The notes below the pieces were generated by a model. That model was not told the DNA's origin. It ran no database searches and worked only from the letters and a program-made list of their open reading frames with translations. From positions 1-64,000 of the forward strand of contig JAFMOC010000789.1 of assembly GCA_019802505.1 (NCBI GenBank): 64,000 nt of DNA, written 5' to 3'. This DNA comes from Corydoras sp. C115. Taxonomy: Eukaryota > Chordata > Actinopteri > Siluriformes > Callichthyidae. A program made the translations under genes and the position numbers. Of this stretch, positions 42,880 to 56,010 are shown piece after piece (within the stretch, counting starts at the first letter, position 1; each line of letters opens with the position of its first letter).

Positions 42880-45164
42880 GAGCTGATCGCAGCAGGAGCA
42901 AATGTTCCAGACTGAAGACAGAGTGTCTGCTACTGCTGCCTGTTGGTCTTCTACTGGTGTTCATTATACAGATTTTGATCAAATACACAATGATCTCTAC
43001 TGAATTCACACAATTACAGACCAATTACAATAACCTGCAAACTGAAAACATCCAATTACAGGAGAAGAAAGATGAATACCAGAGGGTGATATTGAAACTG
43101 GGTATGTGATTCTTGTCTTTCATACAGATGTCAGTATGAATGATATTTTTGTTGATTAGTTTTGTTAAAAATAAAATGTATTCAGTTTAGTTTTCATGAT
43201 TGTAGGTTATCAATTTCACTTGTTTTTCTATTATACATTTAAGAAAATACTTGCAGAATACAGGGAAGTATGTGTGGGTGGTTAAGGATATGTATAAGGA
43301 CAGTGTGACGTGATGAGATGTACAGAAGGTTAAATGTACGAAATGATGGAGAATGTGGTAGAGAGGTGAAGAAGAGAGTCTGAGCAAGATGGTGTAGAGA
43401 TGCAGGACTGATCTGTAATAAACGAGTATGACGAGCACGAGACGAGTAAGACGTGCGATGTTCTACCACCTGGAGAAAGTAGCTCTGACCAAAAGACAGG
43501 AGAGGAAGCTGTCTTTGTGAAGAAGTAGCAGAGATAAAGATCATGTGATTCTCTTTGGGATTGATGAGGATGAAGATTATGTCATCAGAATACAGAGACA
43601 TAATGATTTTCTTTTTCCTCATGAAGGTGATTTGAAATCAGGATTAAATTATTTTAATAATAATATCTACTGGATCACTGATGAAAAGAAAAGCTGGAGT
43701 GAAAGCAGAGAGACCTGCAAAAATAACAAAGCTGATCTGGTGATTATCAACAGCAGAGACGAACAGGTGAGGGACTCAGGGTCACTGTGGGTATAAGGCC
43801 TATCCCAGGGACATGGGCTTTCTGAACAGGAAGTGACACATTCTGTAGACGTGTGGTTGAGGAACCGGCCTTGTGAACTGAAGGTCCTCGGTTTGATTGA
43901 ATCCCACCAAGTACTACAGCTGAAGTGCCCTTAAGCAAGTCTATTTAAGCACTATTGTATTTCTTTGCATGTATACAGAAGTTTAGTTTAAATCATATTG
44001 TGTACAAGTTTAGCAGTTAATTATATTAAGTGTATTCTTCATGCTGCTTCCAGGAGTTCATCAATCAGAACTTTAAATCTAAAGACGCCTGGATTGGTCT
44101 GACTGACGTAGATCAGGAGGGACAATTTAAATGGATAGACGGTTCAGCACTGACCACTTCGTAAGAAACCACCAGATGAGTAAAGAAAACTTTATAAAAC
44201 GGGTATTTATGGTCTTTTATAAACTGTCTTCTGTAATGTGGCCACAAGATGGCAGTGTTTGAATGTTAGAGAAGCTGGAAACCAGTCACTCTGGGTCAGT
44301 GTTCACTTTATAAAGCAGACTAGATGACGTGGTGGAAGATCAGATTATTAACGTTTTAGCTTTCAATACTCTACTAGGGTCGGGGGGGGGGGGGGTGACT
44401 TCCACAGTGCAAAGACATAGATTCAAGGTAAATTGAATGCTTGAAATTGCCCCATATACTGTGTGTTTGTGATCTTGAATTGCAGGACAGTTCTGTCAGA
44501 ACTCTTGACATAAAGGGGGTTTGATGATATTTGGGGTTTTATTTACTTCAACAGTTGCAGAATAAATAAAGTGTTGATGACAGTTTGATGGTAAATTAAG
44601 TACGACTTCTAGGATGGGCACAGTGGCTTAGTGGTTTAGCATGTTCTCCTCTCAGCACTAGGGATTCCAGGTTCGTTTGCATGCTCTCCCCATGGGTTTC
44701 CACACACATGGATTCCTCCAAAAACATGGATTCAAGGTGAATTGAACTCTCCAAATTTCCCCATGTAGAGTTTGTCTGTGTGAGTGAGTGTGTGTTCAGT
44801 GATAGATTGCCCCCCTGTCCTGGGTGTATCTGCCCAGCGCCTGAAATGTTCTCCTCTGGATGGGCATGTGACCCCCCACCCCTGTGACCCTAGGAGAGGA
44901 ATAACCCTAAGTTAATTAGGTAAATGAATGAATGATTGTACCTGCTATATATTATATACATATACCTGTGTTGTGACTGTGTATGTATAATTAGCCATGT
45001 GATATTGTTTAATCTGTTTCAGGTTCTGGAAATATGGAGAACCCAATGATTATAATAAAAATGAGGACTGTGTTTATATTTCTAACTTCTACAATGCAGA
45101 ATCCAGCTGGAATGATGTTCCCTGTAACTACCCTAGATATGGAATGTGTGAGATGTTTATCTGA
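42880..45164 (+). CDS. C-type lectin gene B (CD209/CLEC4-like receptor), exons TM to CTLD3
   Basis: Four exons with GT-AG borders and compatible phases: 42880-43101 (TM and stalk, phase 1 to 1), 43627-43766, 44054-44160 and 45023-45164 (stop TGA 45162-45164). The product is a type II membrane receptor. It has a Cys/Arg juxtamembrane segment, the signal anchor LLLLPVGLLLVFIIQILI, a heptad-like stalk (EFTQLQTNYNNLQTENIQL) and a single C-terminal lectin domain with SRETCKNNKADLVI, AWIGLTDVDQEGQFKW, GEPNDYNKNEDC, SSWND and YGMCEM. EPN plus WND predicts Ca2+-dependent mannose/fucose-type binding; four canonical cysteines are present. A poly(A) signal ATTAAA is at 45206. The expected cytoplasmic exon is missing upstream (replaced at 37669-38905), so expression needs another first exon. 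Orthology to a mammalian gene is not claimed. Confidence 0.87.
43797..43945 (+). repeat. Intronic SINE-like repeat, gene B copy
   Basis: Counterpart of 18117-18265, directly after CTLD exon 1. Confidence 0.65.
44393..44935. repeat. SINE cluster in gene B last intron
   Basis: Contains a G-run (about 44380-44394), a partial forward SINE, a segment (about 44475-44612) that is the reverse complement of 17506-17640, then a forward SINE (44614-44935) ending in a GAATGAATGA tail. This cluster is absent from the gene A intron. Confidence 0.75.
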
Positions 45165-45285
45165 ACTGAACATAAGAACAGAATTTCTCATAATGATTTA
45201 TTTGTATTAAACATTTTTCTTCTTAAAGCATTTATTCCACTGCTGTGTTGTGGGAGTGTGATTGATGATAGTGTGCTTTATTTAC

Positions 45286-45431
45286 TTTAGAGCAGGGGTT
45301 CTCAACGGGTTCCCATCCAGAACCCACATGTTCTCATGTTCATTAAGTCGTGATCCATATTTATAGAACACAAACCAAACACATTTACTTTCCAAAGATG
45401 TTGCTGAACTTATGCTGCGCTGCTTATGGCT
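45286..45431 (+). repeat. Lectin-gene 3'-flank segment, copy 3 (left part)
   Basis: Matches 26690-26822. Interrupted at 45432 by a 7-kb LTR element and resumes at 52452. Confidence 0.82.
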
Positions 45432-45820
45432 TGTCAGGAATTTTAAATTCCTTATACATTATGAGAATTCCAATATGGCCGAAAGATAAACAAAGGGCCT
45501 TGGATTTCCCGCCACTAGGAGTTGCTGGACTGGGATTGGCTGATTTAAAACCTGGGGCGGTAGTTTGTGGTTGGCTTAAAGCAGTTAAGGGGCGGGATCT
45601 AGACGTAACGCATATACCCCGAGGTAAACACAAGGGGGGACTTTTTCACTCAGACGCGGAGGGAGAGCATCAGAACGCTGAGGAGGAAGACCGCTGGCCA
45701 GCGTGAGTTACTGGAGGTGTCCATGGAGTATTCTCTTTGTCCTCAATAAATGAGTTGAGGCGACCATTTTGCACCAGCTCGTTCTTTCTGCCTTTTTCAA
45801 AATCAAAAGATCCCAACAGA

Positions 45821-45832
45821 TGGTAGCAGAGG
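45821..45832 (+). promoter_or_regulatory. Primer-binding site (initiator Met tRNA type)
   Basis: TGGTAGCAGAGG starts two bases after the 5' LTR and is complementary to the CCTCTGCTACCA end of eukaryotic initiator Met tRNA. A further partial match (ATGGTTT) follows after two extra bases. Confidence 0.8.
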
Positions 45833-48800
45833 TGATGGTTTTGAAATGGGCAGAAGAACAATAATTTCGTTACTGGACCTGGACTCCTGATTTCATGCAT
45901 ACTCATTATAGGCGCGCCGAAGGTAAGCAGACTTACTGCATATTTAGCTGCATTCAATATTTAGTTTTAATGAGTATGTGTGAATGCCGGGTCCGTAAGT
46001 GTTATAAATTGTTACAGTAATCAGAATTCTTCATGGACACTGGAAGGTAGATTTATTTGGTACCATTCCTGATATCGGCACCGAAGTTTATGCTCGAGTA
46101 TAAAAACGTAGTTTGAGTTATATTTAAGAGGTACGCGCGAAAAGTGTGGCAAAGTTGGTGAGAGGGCCCATGTCACACATTTGGGTTAATAAAGCGTTTT
46201 TGTTTTGGGATAGAACCGGTTTATAGGGGCGTACGGCTGTGTGGTAAAGACCTGCAGTCGGGCTAGTAAGCGTTTTATAGATAGACGGTTCTAGGCGCTT
46301 TTTTAGGAATAACTGGAGTCGTGAAACAGGGTTTCAGACCAGTAATTATATAATAAGGATCAGAAAATTTTCCAACGGGGCACTGGTCCAATGGTTGGAA
46401 AAAATAACTGATTATTGATCAGCACGATTAAGAGAGAGGCCGAGGGTCCCGTCGTTCCTGAATAGCAGGTTAAATTTCCAAATTGTGTCTAAATTTTAAA
46501 TTTCTCCGGTGCAAATATCAGGGAACCTTGTATGTGTGTTTGTCTTGTGTTTGTCTTGTCTTGTGTGGAGCAGCAACACGTGTGTGCACGCTGGGGGTGG
46601 AAATCAGCTCAAAAGTTCTGTTTTGTGCTTGATGTTGTATTTGAGAAAAGGGGGAGTTCATTTTGTGGTAAGTAATTTAGCTGGTAAGTAAGTGTTTAGC
46701 TTGGTAAGTAATAGTTGTGTTCTGCTTGTGTGTTATACAACCTAAATTGACTTAATTAAAATGGCTGACTTACTTCAGGACAACTAGCACACACCTAGCC
46801 TAAGGCTAATATTTTGGCAGCATGGTAGAGTGAGTTGGAACAAAGGATTTAAAATGGCCGCCACAACCTCATGTATAGCTCCGCCCACATAGCACATGGT
46901 CAATACAATGCTTGCAGCCCTTCACCCACCTTAAGTTACCTGTTGGGTGTTATTACAAGGTACACCAGTAGATGGCGCCAATAGACCACTGGGCCATATC
47001 CCAGTAGACAGTCTGTGCCCAACCAATAGGTTTTAATGAAGCACCTCCAACTCACCTTCCAAATTAGTCATGTGTCCTCCACAGGTTGAGAAATTATCCA
47101 AGCACCAATTGTTACCAGTGGTGCAGGTGGTGAACAATTTGATTTTTAATTAACACTGGGCCACTGCTTCAGGGAACACAGTGCAATTAATCCATTACTT
47201 TCTATATTCTCCAAATTGTCCAACTAATTTCTTAGGTCGTGATGTTTTAATTACAAGAACTCAAAGCTCATTGTCATATGCACATATAGAAATGTTTTTC
47301 TTGGGGCAATGTAATTCTTACTTTGCCATCCACCCTGTATAAGTGAGAAAAAGCAAATATAACAATAATATAATAAAATAATTAAATTATAAATTTAAGT
47401 TTGCAGTTCACACTTCTGTACCTGTACAACTAAAACCAAATAGTGAGACTTGTACAAGTGTTGAGTGAATTATTATGAAATTAAGTGCTTTAGTAAAATT
47501 AAAAGTAAAATTTAGTTTTGGTGAATTTTCAGTTAATGATCAGATTTGTTTTTTATAAATGACCCATAACTTATCCCTGGATTTCACCCCACTAGCTGCT
47601 CTTTACCCATGTACAAAGACAGTCACATGTGTAGATCATTTGTAAAACAAACAGGTTTAATAATTACTCTAGATTGTACAGGTCACATTAAAGCTGCAGG
47701 TAACATCATCTTGACTGTCTGTCACACACATGTTGGTGATGGTACAGGTGTTTACAGTGATTTGTTAATGCAGCAGTGCCTGGGCCAAATCTTACTTCTG
47801 GTTACCACCATCTTTCCTTCCAAAAGTTTTTGCATATGGCTCTGAGTTCAGCTCTTGTACCAATAATCAAACATCAGAAAATACCACCTTTAAGATAACG
47901 ACTGTTTTGATTTGATTTAAGTGATTAAATGATTATTTGTAGCAGCACATCTTTGTAATTAAAATAGCTGTTTTCCATAAAATATTAAAAGCCTTTGTAT
48001 TGAGCGTATTTAAATTTCAAAATGAAGTCATGCCATGTTTTAATTTCTCACACAGGTGCTTGAGTGGTTCAGCAGCCAGATTCGTCATCACAACACACTG
48101 GACACAATTTTACATTGAGCGTTGGGTTTATAGAGTTTGGAGTGACACATCTCCTCCACACACTTAATACTTTGTGCTATGTGTGTCAGAGGAAGTGCAT
48201 GCCAGCAACAATTATGTAACCAGAAATGAGGTTTATTTTTTATTATTTTTAGGTATTTTAATGTTGGGATCCCAGATAATATATTAAGCCTATATTACTG
48301 CTGATTCAGACAAATGTGACGACATTTGTATACTGGATCAGATATTATGGTAAGTGGTATAGTCATTAAAAGTATATAATTATATGAATCCTCAGCTCTA
48401 ATATAGAGCCATGTGATTGATACTCATGCTACGACCCCACATGGTAATATATTTGGTTGCTAGAACCTAGAGTTGAGTAGTATATTTGGGATAGAGGAGT
48501 TTATCAGAAGGACACAGTTGAAAGTTACCATTGATATAGTTTTCAGTCCGCCTGAGAAGGTAGAAGCTTGACTGATAAATTATATCAATTAAGGTACTGC
48601 AAGTGCGGACTTGAACTCCATGTTGGACGGGGTAAAGCTGTTGAAAGCAATTAGTTAACACATTATAGCAAATTGGTTAATAATAATACATGTACACTGG
48701 ACAGTAGGGGAAAAATGGTCAATAGCATGCAATTAGTATACAGATTGGGCAAAGGGTTTACCAGCCATGAAGCCATTAAGAGGGCATACTGACTAAATTG

Positions 48801-49864
48801 CCACCATTAACTGAAGGGAGTTAAGTGTGGGTGTTAAGTTGAATAGTACACAGCAGGTAAGATGCTGTGTTTGGGTAAAGTAGGGGTAATAGCTAGATTA
48901 GAAGGTAAAAGGAGGTGAATATTGATTGAAATAGTGGAATAGGGTTAAAAGGAAAGACAGAAAACACCATTTTTAGCATAAAAAGGATGTATGGGATCTA
49001 CTTAAGGATGTACCCAGTAACTTATAGTTTAACATCCTTGCCAACTCTTAAGAGAAGCTGATAAGAGTAGATATAGACATGGTGAAACTTTTAGAAAGTG
49101 TGGGGACTTATGGCTGGAAGCAACAGGAATGTAATGGAGATAGCAGGTAGGGAACGCATGTGAAGGGCAGTTAGCTGATGTGGAAATTTGTAGTTTGCCA
49201 CATAAACAATGGGACCTAAAATTAGAGCAATGCTTTACTGAGGTTAAGCAAAGTTAGCACATGCTGAAAACCTTCAGTCCCTTGATTACACAAACCCTTT
49301 TACCTAGATGTTTCTGTAAAAGAAGGCATTGTTAATGCTGTTCTTTTCCAGAAAGGGGGGAGTAGTTGTAAAAAAAAAAAAAAAAAAAAAAATTAGTGAC
49401 AAAAATGATAATTACATTTCAGTTATTGGCACCTTTGCTAGTATTGTATTAGATGCAGTTTTAATGGCAGAATATTTGGTATCGGGTTGTCTTCTGGAGT
49501 CCTTAATGAGGTTTAAAATTGCAGAACAAGGTGTTGGGATTCCCTTCGGTCCATCCTCACCTACAGATTTACAGTCTGATTTAACAGGTGGCTGAATTTA
49601 GTGCTTTGTCAAGCTTAGTATTTCGCCACATAATTTGCAAATTCAGAATTGTTATGAAAATTTAGAAAAAGCTTCTGGGTTCCACTAATTGTTATTTGGT
49701 TGGAAATAATTTGATTGGGTTGATTTTCACGTTTTGATCTTTGCTTTGCCCTTTTAATACTGGTGCTGACCATAGGTCTGATTACATGAGTCATGTCGTA
49801 TACAATAAAGATAATAAAGACATAACATAATAGACTAAATGCTTACTTAAATAGAAGTAAAATT

Positions 49865-50040
49865 AGTTGGTTTTCAGTCTGCCCCGTGTAGAGTATGTGC
49901 GTGTATGAGTGAGTGGGTGTGTGCCCAGCGATGGGTTGGCGCTCTGTCCTGGGTGTATCTGCCCAGCGCCTGAGGCTTTCTCCCTGTGATGGGCAGAAAG
50001 AACCCCATGCAACATTAGTAGAGAATAAAGGTAATGAGAT
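49865..50040 (+). repeat. SINE 3' fragment inside LARD-like element
   Basis: Carries CTGTCCTGGGTGTATCTGCC and CAGCGCCTGAGGC. It is a secondary insertion in the element's interior. Confidence 0.72.
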
Positions 50041-52455
50041 GAGAGTCTCAGAATAATAAAAAAGACTATTATTATCAAGTTTAAATTTTGTGGCAGCATG
50101 TCCACATTTTTGCTTTAATTTTCATAGCAACTAGAAATATCTATATTTTTATATTAGGAATTGTCATACTTCCTCCCTGCATATTATTGGGTGTTATATA
50201 CATCAGGATTAGGATCCATAAAATATTTGTGGTTATCAACATTCCCTGTGCTTTAACTATTTTTACCCTTACTGTATTGAAACGACCTCCAATAGATCAT
50301 CTAATATCCGTTTACAATTTCATTTTAACTACTGTTTTAAGTAGCGTGGGAAAATGTTTGGTGAATCGCAGTTGCATCAGTTCACTAAATACATTTTCCT
50401 TTTGGAATGTCACATTTTTCATTATAGATATTTTATGTGGACAGGTGCCAAATATATAGAGACAGTATTGTGTATATATATGTATTGCACAATTATTTGT
50501 TGAACAAAGCCCTGTAATTGTTGCATTTTTTTATAGATTTGTATGGTAAGCTGTCTCTGGACGAGTTTAAGGAGTTTATTAAGAATAGAGAAAGTGACCC
50601 ATCCATTGTGCGACTGTGGACAGTGTGACCAAAGCAGTGCTGGGCAGTTCTGATAGATGTGCCCACCATGTTACCCTCTAGTGTTTTATTTATTTATTGG
50701 GGTTTGTATAATGTATATTATAAGGCATCTGACCAATTTATCTAGGTAAAATTATTCATAATGAAAATATATGGGAAAAATGTTAAGCATATTTTTATTT
50801 ATACAGTGTTTGTATGGGTCGATTTTGGTTTTGTTAGTTTTAAGGTCTCGTGGTTTTACTGTTCCTTAAGTGTAAACTAGGTTGGTTATTGGTGCACTCT
50901 TTCACTCAGCTTAGCTTTAATTTCTACACAGTGATGATCTTTTAAACATCAACCTACTGGTTTAATTAACCTACCACATTTAGCTTTTGCTAAACCTTTT
51001 GTATTTCAGAAGCATTTTGTTTGAGGTTAACTATCATTCCTTGTTTGGCCTTAAACATGCTTGTTTGGATGATTTATTTTGTCTTTAAAACAGAGCACAT
51101 TATTCTTGAGCTGCTGGAGTTCCCGTTTCCAACAGACATTCATACAGAAATTCAGTCCTAAACCTGTTCTCTAGATGATCGGTGTGTTTCAGATTAAATG
51201 CGGCTGGATGTAGGTGTGGAACTAGATTCTCTAGGAAGTGGAGTTCCAGGAACAGAGTAAGTGGTGATCAGGATGGATCTGCGGTAAGGATGCTGATCCT
51301 CGGGGCAATGGAGACCAGTCCCTGGAGGAAGAAGAGGATGCCTCGCTGGATGTGTCAACAGACCAATTCAGGGTGGTATAGAGGTTGCTGCTAACTCTGC
51401 TTTTAGAAAAGTGACGACAACGAGGGTACTGCTGATGATGACGGAGAGACGCTGACAACAAGGGAGCTGCCATTGATGACAACGAGGATGACAACGAGGA
51501 TGACAACAGGAGGACGACAACGATAGAAGGAGCTTCAAGAACCGACGAGGGAATGCTGGGACTACAGAACCAAAAGACTAAAGCAGATACTGACCAGGAG
51601 AACAGAACCTTGAAGAACCTTCTGGAAAAATTTCTATAACAGTACTGCAGGGGGGGGGTGGTATTAAAGTTTCTGCAACAGTGGTGCAAGGGGGGTGTTA
51701 TTTTGGGTTTGTGAGTGTAGGGATGGAGGCTGTCTCGTTAGGCGCGGTCTCTATTAGTATAATTGATGTTTGTTTTAGAATTGTGTTTTCAGCCTATATG
51801 GCCATGTAATGTGTTGGGCACCTTCAAGAAGGGTTTTAGTTAGAGGGGGGTAGTTTAATTAGCGCTCTGCCTCCTCAGCATTCAGTTGTGTGAACTTGTG
51901 AAAGTCGTACTGGAAGTTAATTGTGTTTAGATTTGGGTTAATTGATTTATCAGAACATGCAAATTTTAGAAACGGTAATGTGTAAAGTTTGGCTTAGAAT
52001 TTATGGCTGTAGAATCTTTAATTTAAAATTTATTTATGGGAGCATTTAGGTGCTCCCATAGGGGGGATTGTCAGGAATTTTAAATTCGTTATACATTATG
52101 AGAATTTCAATATGGCCGAAAGATAAACAAAGGGCCTTGGATTTCCCGCCACTAGGAGTTACTGGGACTGTGATTGGCTGATTTAAAACCTGGGGCGGTA
52201 GTTTGTGATTGGCTTAAAGCAGTTAAGGGGCGGGACTAGACGTAAATATACCCCAGGTAAACACAAGGGGGGACTTTTTCACTCAGACGCAGAGGGAGAG
52301 CATCAGAACGCTGAGGAGGAAGACCGCTGGCCAGCGTGAGTTACTGGAGGTGTCCATGGAGTATTCTCTTTGTCCTCAATAAATGAGTTGAGGCGACCAT
52401 TTTGCACCAGCTCGTTCTTTCTGCCTTTTTCAAAATCAAAAGATCCCAACAGGCT

Positions 52456-53100
52456 GTATAACAGTATGTTATGCATATGTGTGTGTGTGTGTGGGGGGGG
52501 GATTTTAACATCAACGATCTGCAGGAACAATTTGTTTAATGTTGTATTATGTTTGTGGAAAAGGCCGAAGTAGAAAATGTACTACGTTTGAGAAGTTGAA
52601 GATTTGTGCGTGTGATAAATGTGTATGAGAATGGAGAACGACCGATGTGGTAAATGAGGTCAGGTAGAACCTAGAACATAGTTCCTCTGTCTCATCTGTA
52701 GTTTTTCTTGTAGGGGGAGCAGTGAGTGTAACTGATGGAGTGACGGGCTCAGAAACGTCAGCCGAACGCTTTGTAACTGATTTTTTCAATAAATTGTCTT
52801 CTACTTTTAGGAAATAGTTGTATCAGGTTCTTTCATCCAAAATAAAAACACCACAAAACATTTTAGGGACATTAAAGTAACGCTATTTGGTTCTGTGGAT
52901 ATTTGTGAGCCGGACAAACGGGATCTCATTTAGTGTTGCCACCTTTTAATAATGAAAATAAGACACGCTCTCGTCATTTTGTAAATCTTGTGCAATTCAG
53001 CTGTTTGTCTACATTACACTGTATCCCTCGGAACACATGACTGCACTAATTATTAAGCACAGAGTACCATAGTTATATATCCAGTATTAAAGGTTTATTT
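52456..53100 (+). repeat. Lectin-gene 3'-flank segment, copy 3 (right part)
   Basis: Continuation of the gene B 3' flank. Positions 52793-53030 match 2516-2761 and 26904-27062. Confidence 0.78.
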
Positions 53101-53149
53101 TTATCACCTATAGCTGCTCACATTCTCACAATAAAAAAAAAAGAAAAAC

Positions 53150-53235
53150 ATAAAAAATAGCCAGGGGAGTGTATGTTTTTAAAAATAACAACATGAACTG
53201 ATCTAATGACGTCATGTGTATTTGTGACATCAGCA
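53150..53235 (+). promoter_or_regulatory. Lectin upstream block remnant with CRE-like site
   Basis: AATAGCCAGGGGAGTGTATG...ACTGATCTAATGACGTCATG matches the block upstream of exon 1 at 8240, 37465 and 63015. Only this copy has the full palindrome TGACGTCA (about 53207-53214); copies near 37540 and 63065 have TGATGTCA. No exon 1 follows. Confidence 0.5.
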
Positions 53236-53969
53236 GCCTTACCAAGAGCTCAACTGTCTAAGAGTCTTACACACAAATACTACACAACAACCCGCAGAAT
53301 AAAATCAAAGTGCTCATTAGCTTTACTCCTGGTTCAGCAAACGAAATGTAGAAAACCAACCCAGCCATCTTGAAAAAAGTTCACAGAAATAATACACTAT
53401 TAAATGGACAGCCGGTACTTCAAAGCAAGTAACAAACTCCTGCAGATAAATGAGCACTCGGAGTCATTCCCAGTCATGTTCCACGGTGACAAAAACAAAC
53501 CAGGGTTTCGAGAAAAGACAAAAGAATTCAATAAAACACACAACAGGCAAAACAGCAACGCTCATTCCTGTAACCTACACCTTAACCAATTAGCAGCTTC
53601 ATACGTAAGATTTTTAATTGAATAAAATACATTGCAAAGCATAATTCAGACCCGTGTTCTTGTATACACAAGCATGCAAATACATGTAGCCCGTAACAGA
53701 AAACCATCAATCTACCAAACAACTCAAAATTACAACCAAAATCTACAATTTACACACCACACCAATAATAAAATAACTTTAATACCACGCTCCTTTATAC
53801 TGTACACACCCCGCAGCCAGACACTGCAGAGAAAACCCGCAACTCTAAAAAACACAATATCATTTAATTATTTTCATAACAACATATTAAACAATCAACC
53901 GCAACACTACCTCGTCGGGATCGCTGTTCCAATTCTACTGGCACATGAATCAGTAGATGACCAAAGCAA
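53236..53969. other. No recognised feature
   Basis: AT-rich sequence. An open frame at 53632-54087 has no recognised domain and is probably fortuitous. Confidence 0.5.
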
Positions 53970-55880
53970 ATCTCTGCTTACAGAGATTCCGTCACAAACA
54001 GTTGAAGTGACAATAAGAGTTTTGACCAGCAGGGGGAGCTTGTGTGCAATTGCACTGAGCAGTGAACGTTTTCTCGAACCATTTTAATGGAAAGCTTCAA
54101 GCTTTCACGAGGCTTCATTAACACGTCACTAGTTCTGAGTGCCGCGTTTGTAAAAAAAAAAAAATAAATAAATAAAATTGGAGCAGCGAATCTCAGCAAT
54201 CAAACGCCGCTTCCTCCATCCAGCAGCAAAGTTAGGCAACGTTACTGACGGCTTCTGATTGGCTCAATTCGAGCACGTGACCTCCACCTGTCCGCAGGTT
54301 AGAGCTGTGCGATACCAAGAATTTTGGTATCATTCCGATACCAAGTAAATACAGGGCCAATATCGCGATATTCGATACCGATACTTTTTAATATTTAAGC
54401 TTCATTGATCCAAAAGACCTAGTATAGAATTTCGCCAAACATTGTAGGTGACAACAAAATAATGTATACCAATCAACATCTTTGTTTAGAAACAATGGAA
54501 CAGTAATAAAACAAAGTTTGCTTTAACGTGAGGAAAATGTATATTTTTGAGGTACAAAAGGAGAAACGACAATACAAATATAAAGTAAAAATGCTCCCCT
54601 CACTAGACAGTTTTTTCTTTCTTTGTTTCTTTTTTTCAAATAGAATTGTTCTTAGGCAAAACAATAAAAAAAGGAATTTTCTTCCTTTCAGTGCAATTCT
54701 GTTTTGTCTTAAATAAACAGAGTGTAAAAAAAATATCACTTAACACAACTTAAAACAAAATTTTCTGAGGTTAGAGCGCTAACAAACTACAGTACAACAA
54801 AATTAACACACCACAACATATTCTGTGAGCAGATATTTTCTCAAGTTGAACAATACAATTGCATAATAGAAAGAAAAAGGACTTTTTTAACCTTCAGTGC
54901 ACATCTGGCTTTAAGCAAAATAAAATCGATAAGTGAAAATTAAATAAAGTATAAATCCCCCCCCCCCCCATTTAGAACAAAGGATTAGAGGTTTTTTTAT
55001 TTAAGAACAGTAACATGTTCACATTTTTGGGTTTCAGTGACATTCGCCTGATGTTCAGTAGCTGTCCTGCCTTTGAAAAAAAGCCTCTCATCTTTTTTTT
55101 TTATCTCCCACTCCAAGTCTCTCTCTCCGTACTGTGACGTGTCGACTTGGGCGGGTCAGGCTGAGCCCACGTGGCCGCTGTGTCACGTGACTGTGTAACA
55201 ACAAAAGTGCGTGTGTGTGTGTGTGCGTGTGCGTCTGTTCCACAGTGATATCAGCGTTACAGACTCAGAGAATAGACTTTGATAAATCGGCGTGCGCACA
55301 AAAAACTTGAGTATCGATCTTTTTACGCAAGTATTGTTCAATACCAATACCAGCGTTGGTATCGATATTATCGATATTTGTATCGATCCGCACAGCTCTA
55401 CCGCAGGTCTTCATTGTGTTCAGGTGAACACTCGAGTGTGTTCAGTGATGGATTGGTGATGGAGTGTTCTGGGTGCATCTGCCCAGCGCCCCAAACGTTC
55501 TCTCCTGGATGGGCATGAGGAACCCGAGTAGAGGATGAAGCAGCCGATAATGAATGAATGAATGTTTACAGAACATTTTAAATCAGTATGGAATAAATCT
55601 GGAGAAGAACCCATCTGCACTCCACACATGCAGCACCTGCTGGTTTTGATGGTTCACTTATTAAAGGGCTTTTTCTTTGTTATTTTCGATGTTCTTATTC
55701 TTATTAAGCACATTTCTGCGATTAATACAGCCCGAACAGCTCAACGTACAGACTCCGTTCAACACTGTTACATAGGTAATGATTACGTAGGAACCTGTGC
55801 TATATACTTTTGGAGCTTGTGACATTTATAGCTTGTAATAAATTTAAGTATATATATTTTTGTAGCTGTGTTTATTACCA
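53970..55880 (+). repeat. Segmental duplication, right copy
   Basis: Counterpart of 3400-5215, interrupted by hAT copy 3 at 54300-55400. The long TA tract of the left copy is reduced to a few units. Confidence 0.8.
54300..55400 (+). mobile_element. Non-autonomous hAT element, copy 3 (1101 bp)
   Basis: Same termini as copy 1. An exact 8-bp target duplication CCGCAGGT lies at 54292-54299 and 55401-55408. It is inserted about 40 bp from the position used by copy 1 in the paralogous segment. Confidence 0.92.
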
Positions 55881-55925
55881 AATTATGTGTCGAATGAATT
55901 ACTATTGTAAAAACACATTATAAAT

Positions 55926-56010
55926 CGCACAGTGGCTCAGTGGTTTAGCATGTTCTCCTCTCAGCACTAGGGATTCCCGGTTCGAATCCCAATCTGGGTG
56001 GAACTTCAAT
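55926..56010 (+). repeat. SINE head fragment
   Basis: A/B-box region only (GTGGCTCAGTGG, GGTTCGAATCCC). Confidence 0.75.

Larger units (their letters stand above)
45432..52451 (+). mobile_element. Large non-coding LTR element (LARD-like, 7.0 kb)
   Basis: LTRs are 45432-45818 and 52069-52451 (TGTCAGGAATTTT...CCCAACA). A 4-bp target duplication GGCT lies at 45428-45431 and 52452-52455; the empty site is visible at 26820. The primer site TGGTAGCAGAGG (45821-45832) matches the complement of the 3' end of initiator Met tRNA. A polypurine tract AGGGGGGAT precedes the 3' LTR. LTRs hold an AATAAA site near 45745 and 52378. The 6.2-kb AT-rich interior has no recognisable gag or pol, only short frames, so it must depend on another element. 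Superfamily is not determinable from structure alone. Confidence 0.88.

Noticed and set aside
50088..50459. Hydrophobic 123-codon frame in the LARD-like element
   Set aside because: Looks membrane-like but matches no family I recognise and lies in AT-rich DNA, where Ile/Phe/Leu-rich frames arise by chance.
53632..54087. 151-codon frame
   Set aside because: Low-complexity Asn/Thr-rich reading of AT-rich DNA that runs into the duplicated segment; no homology recognised.
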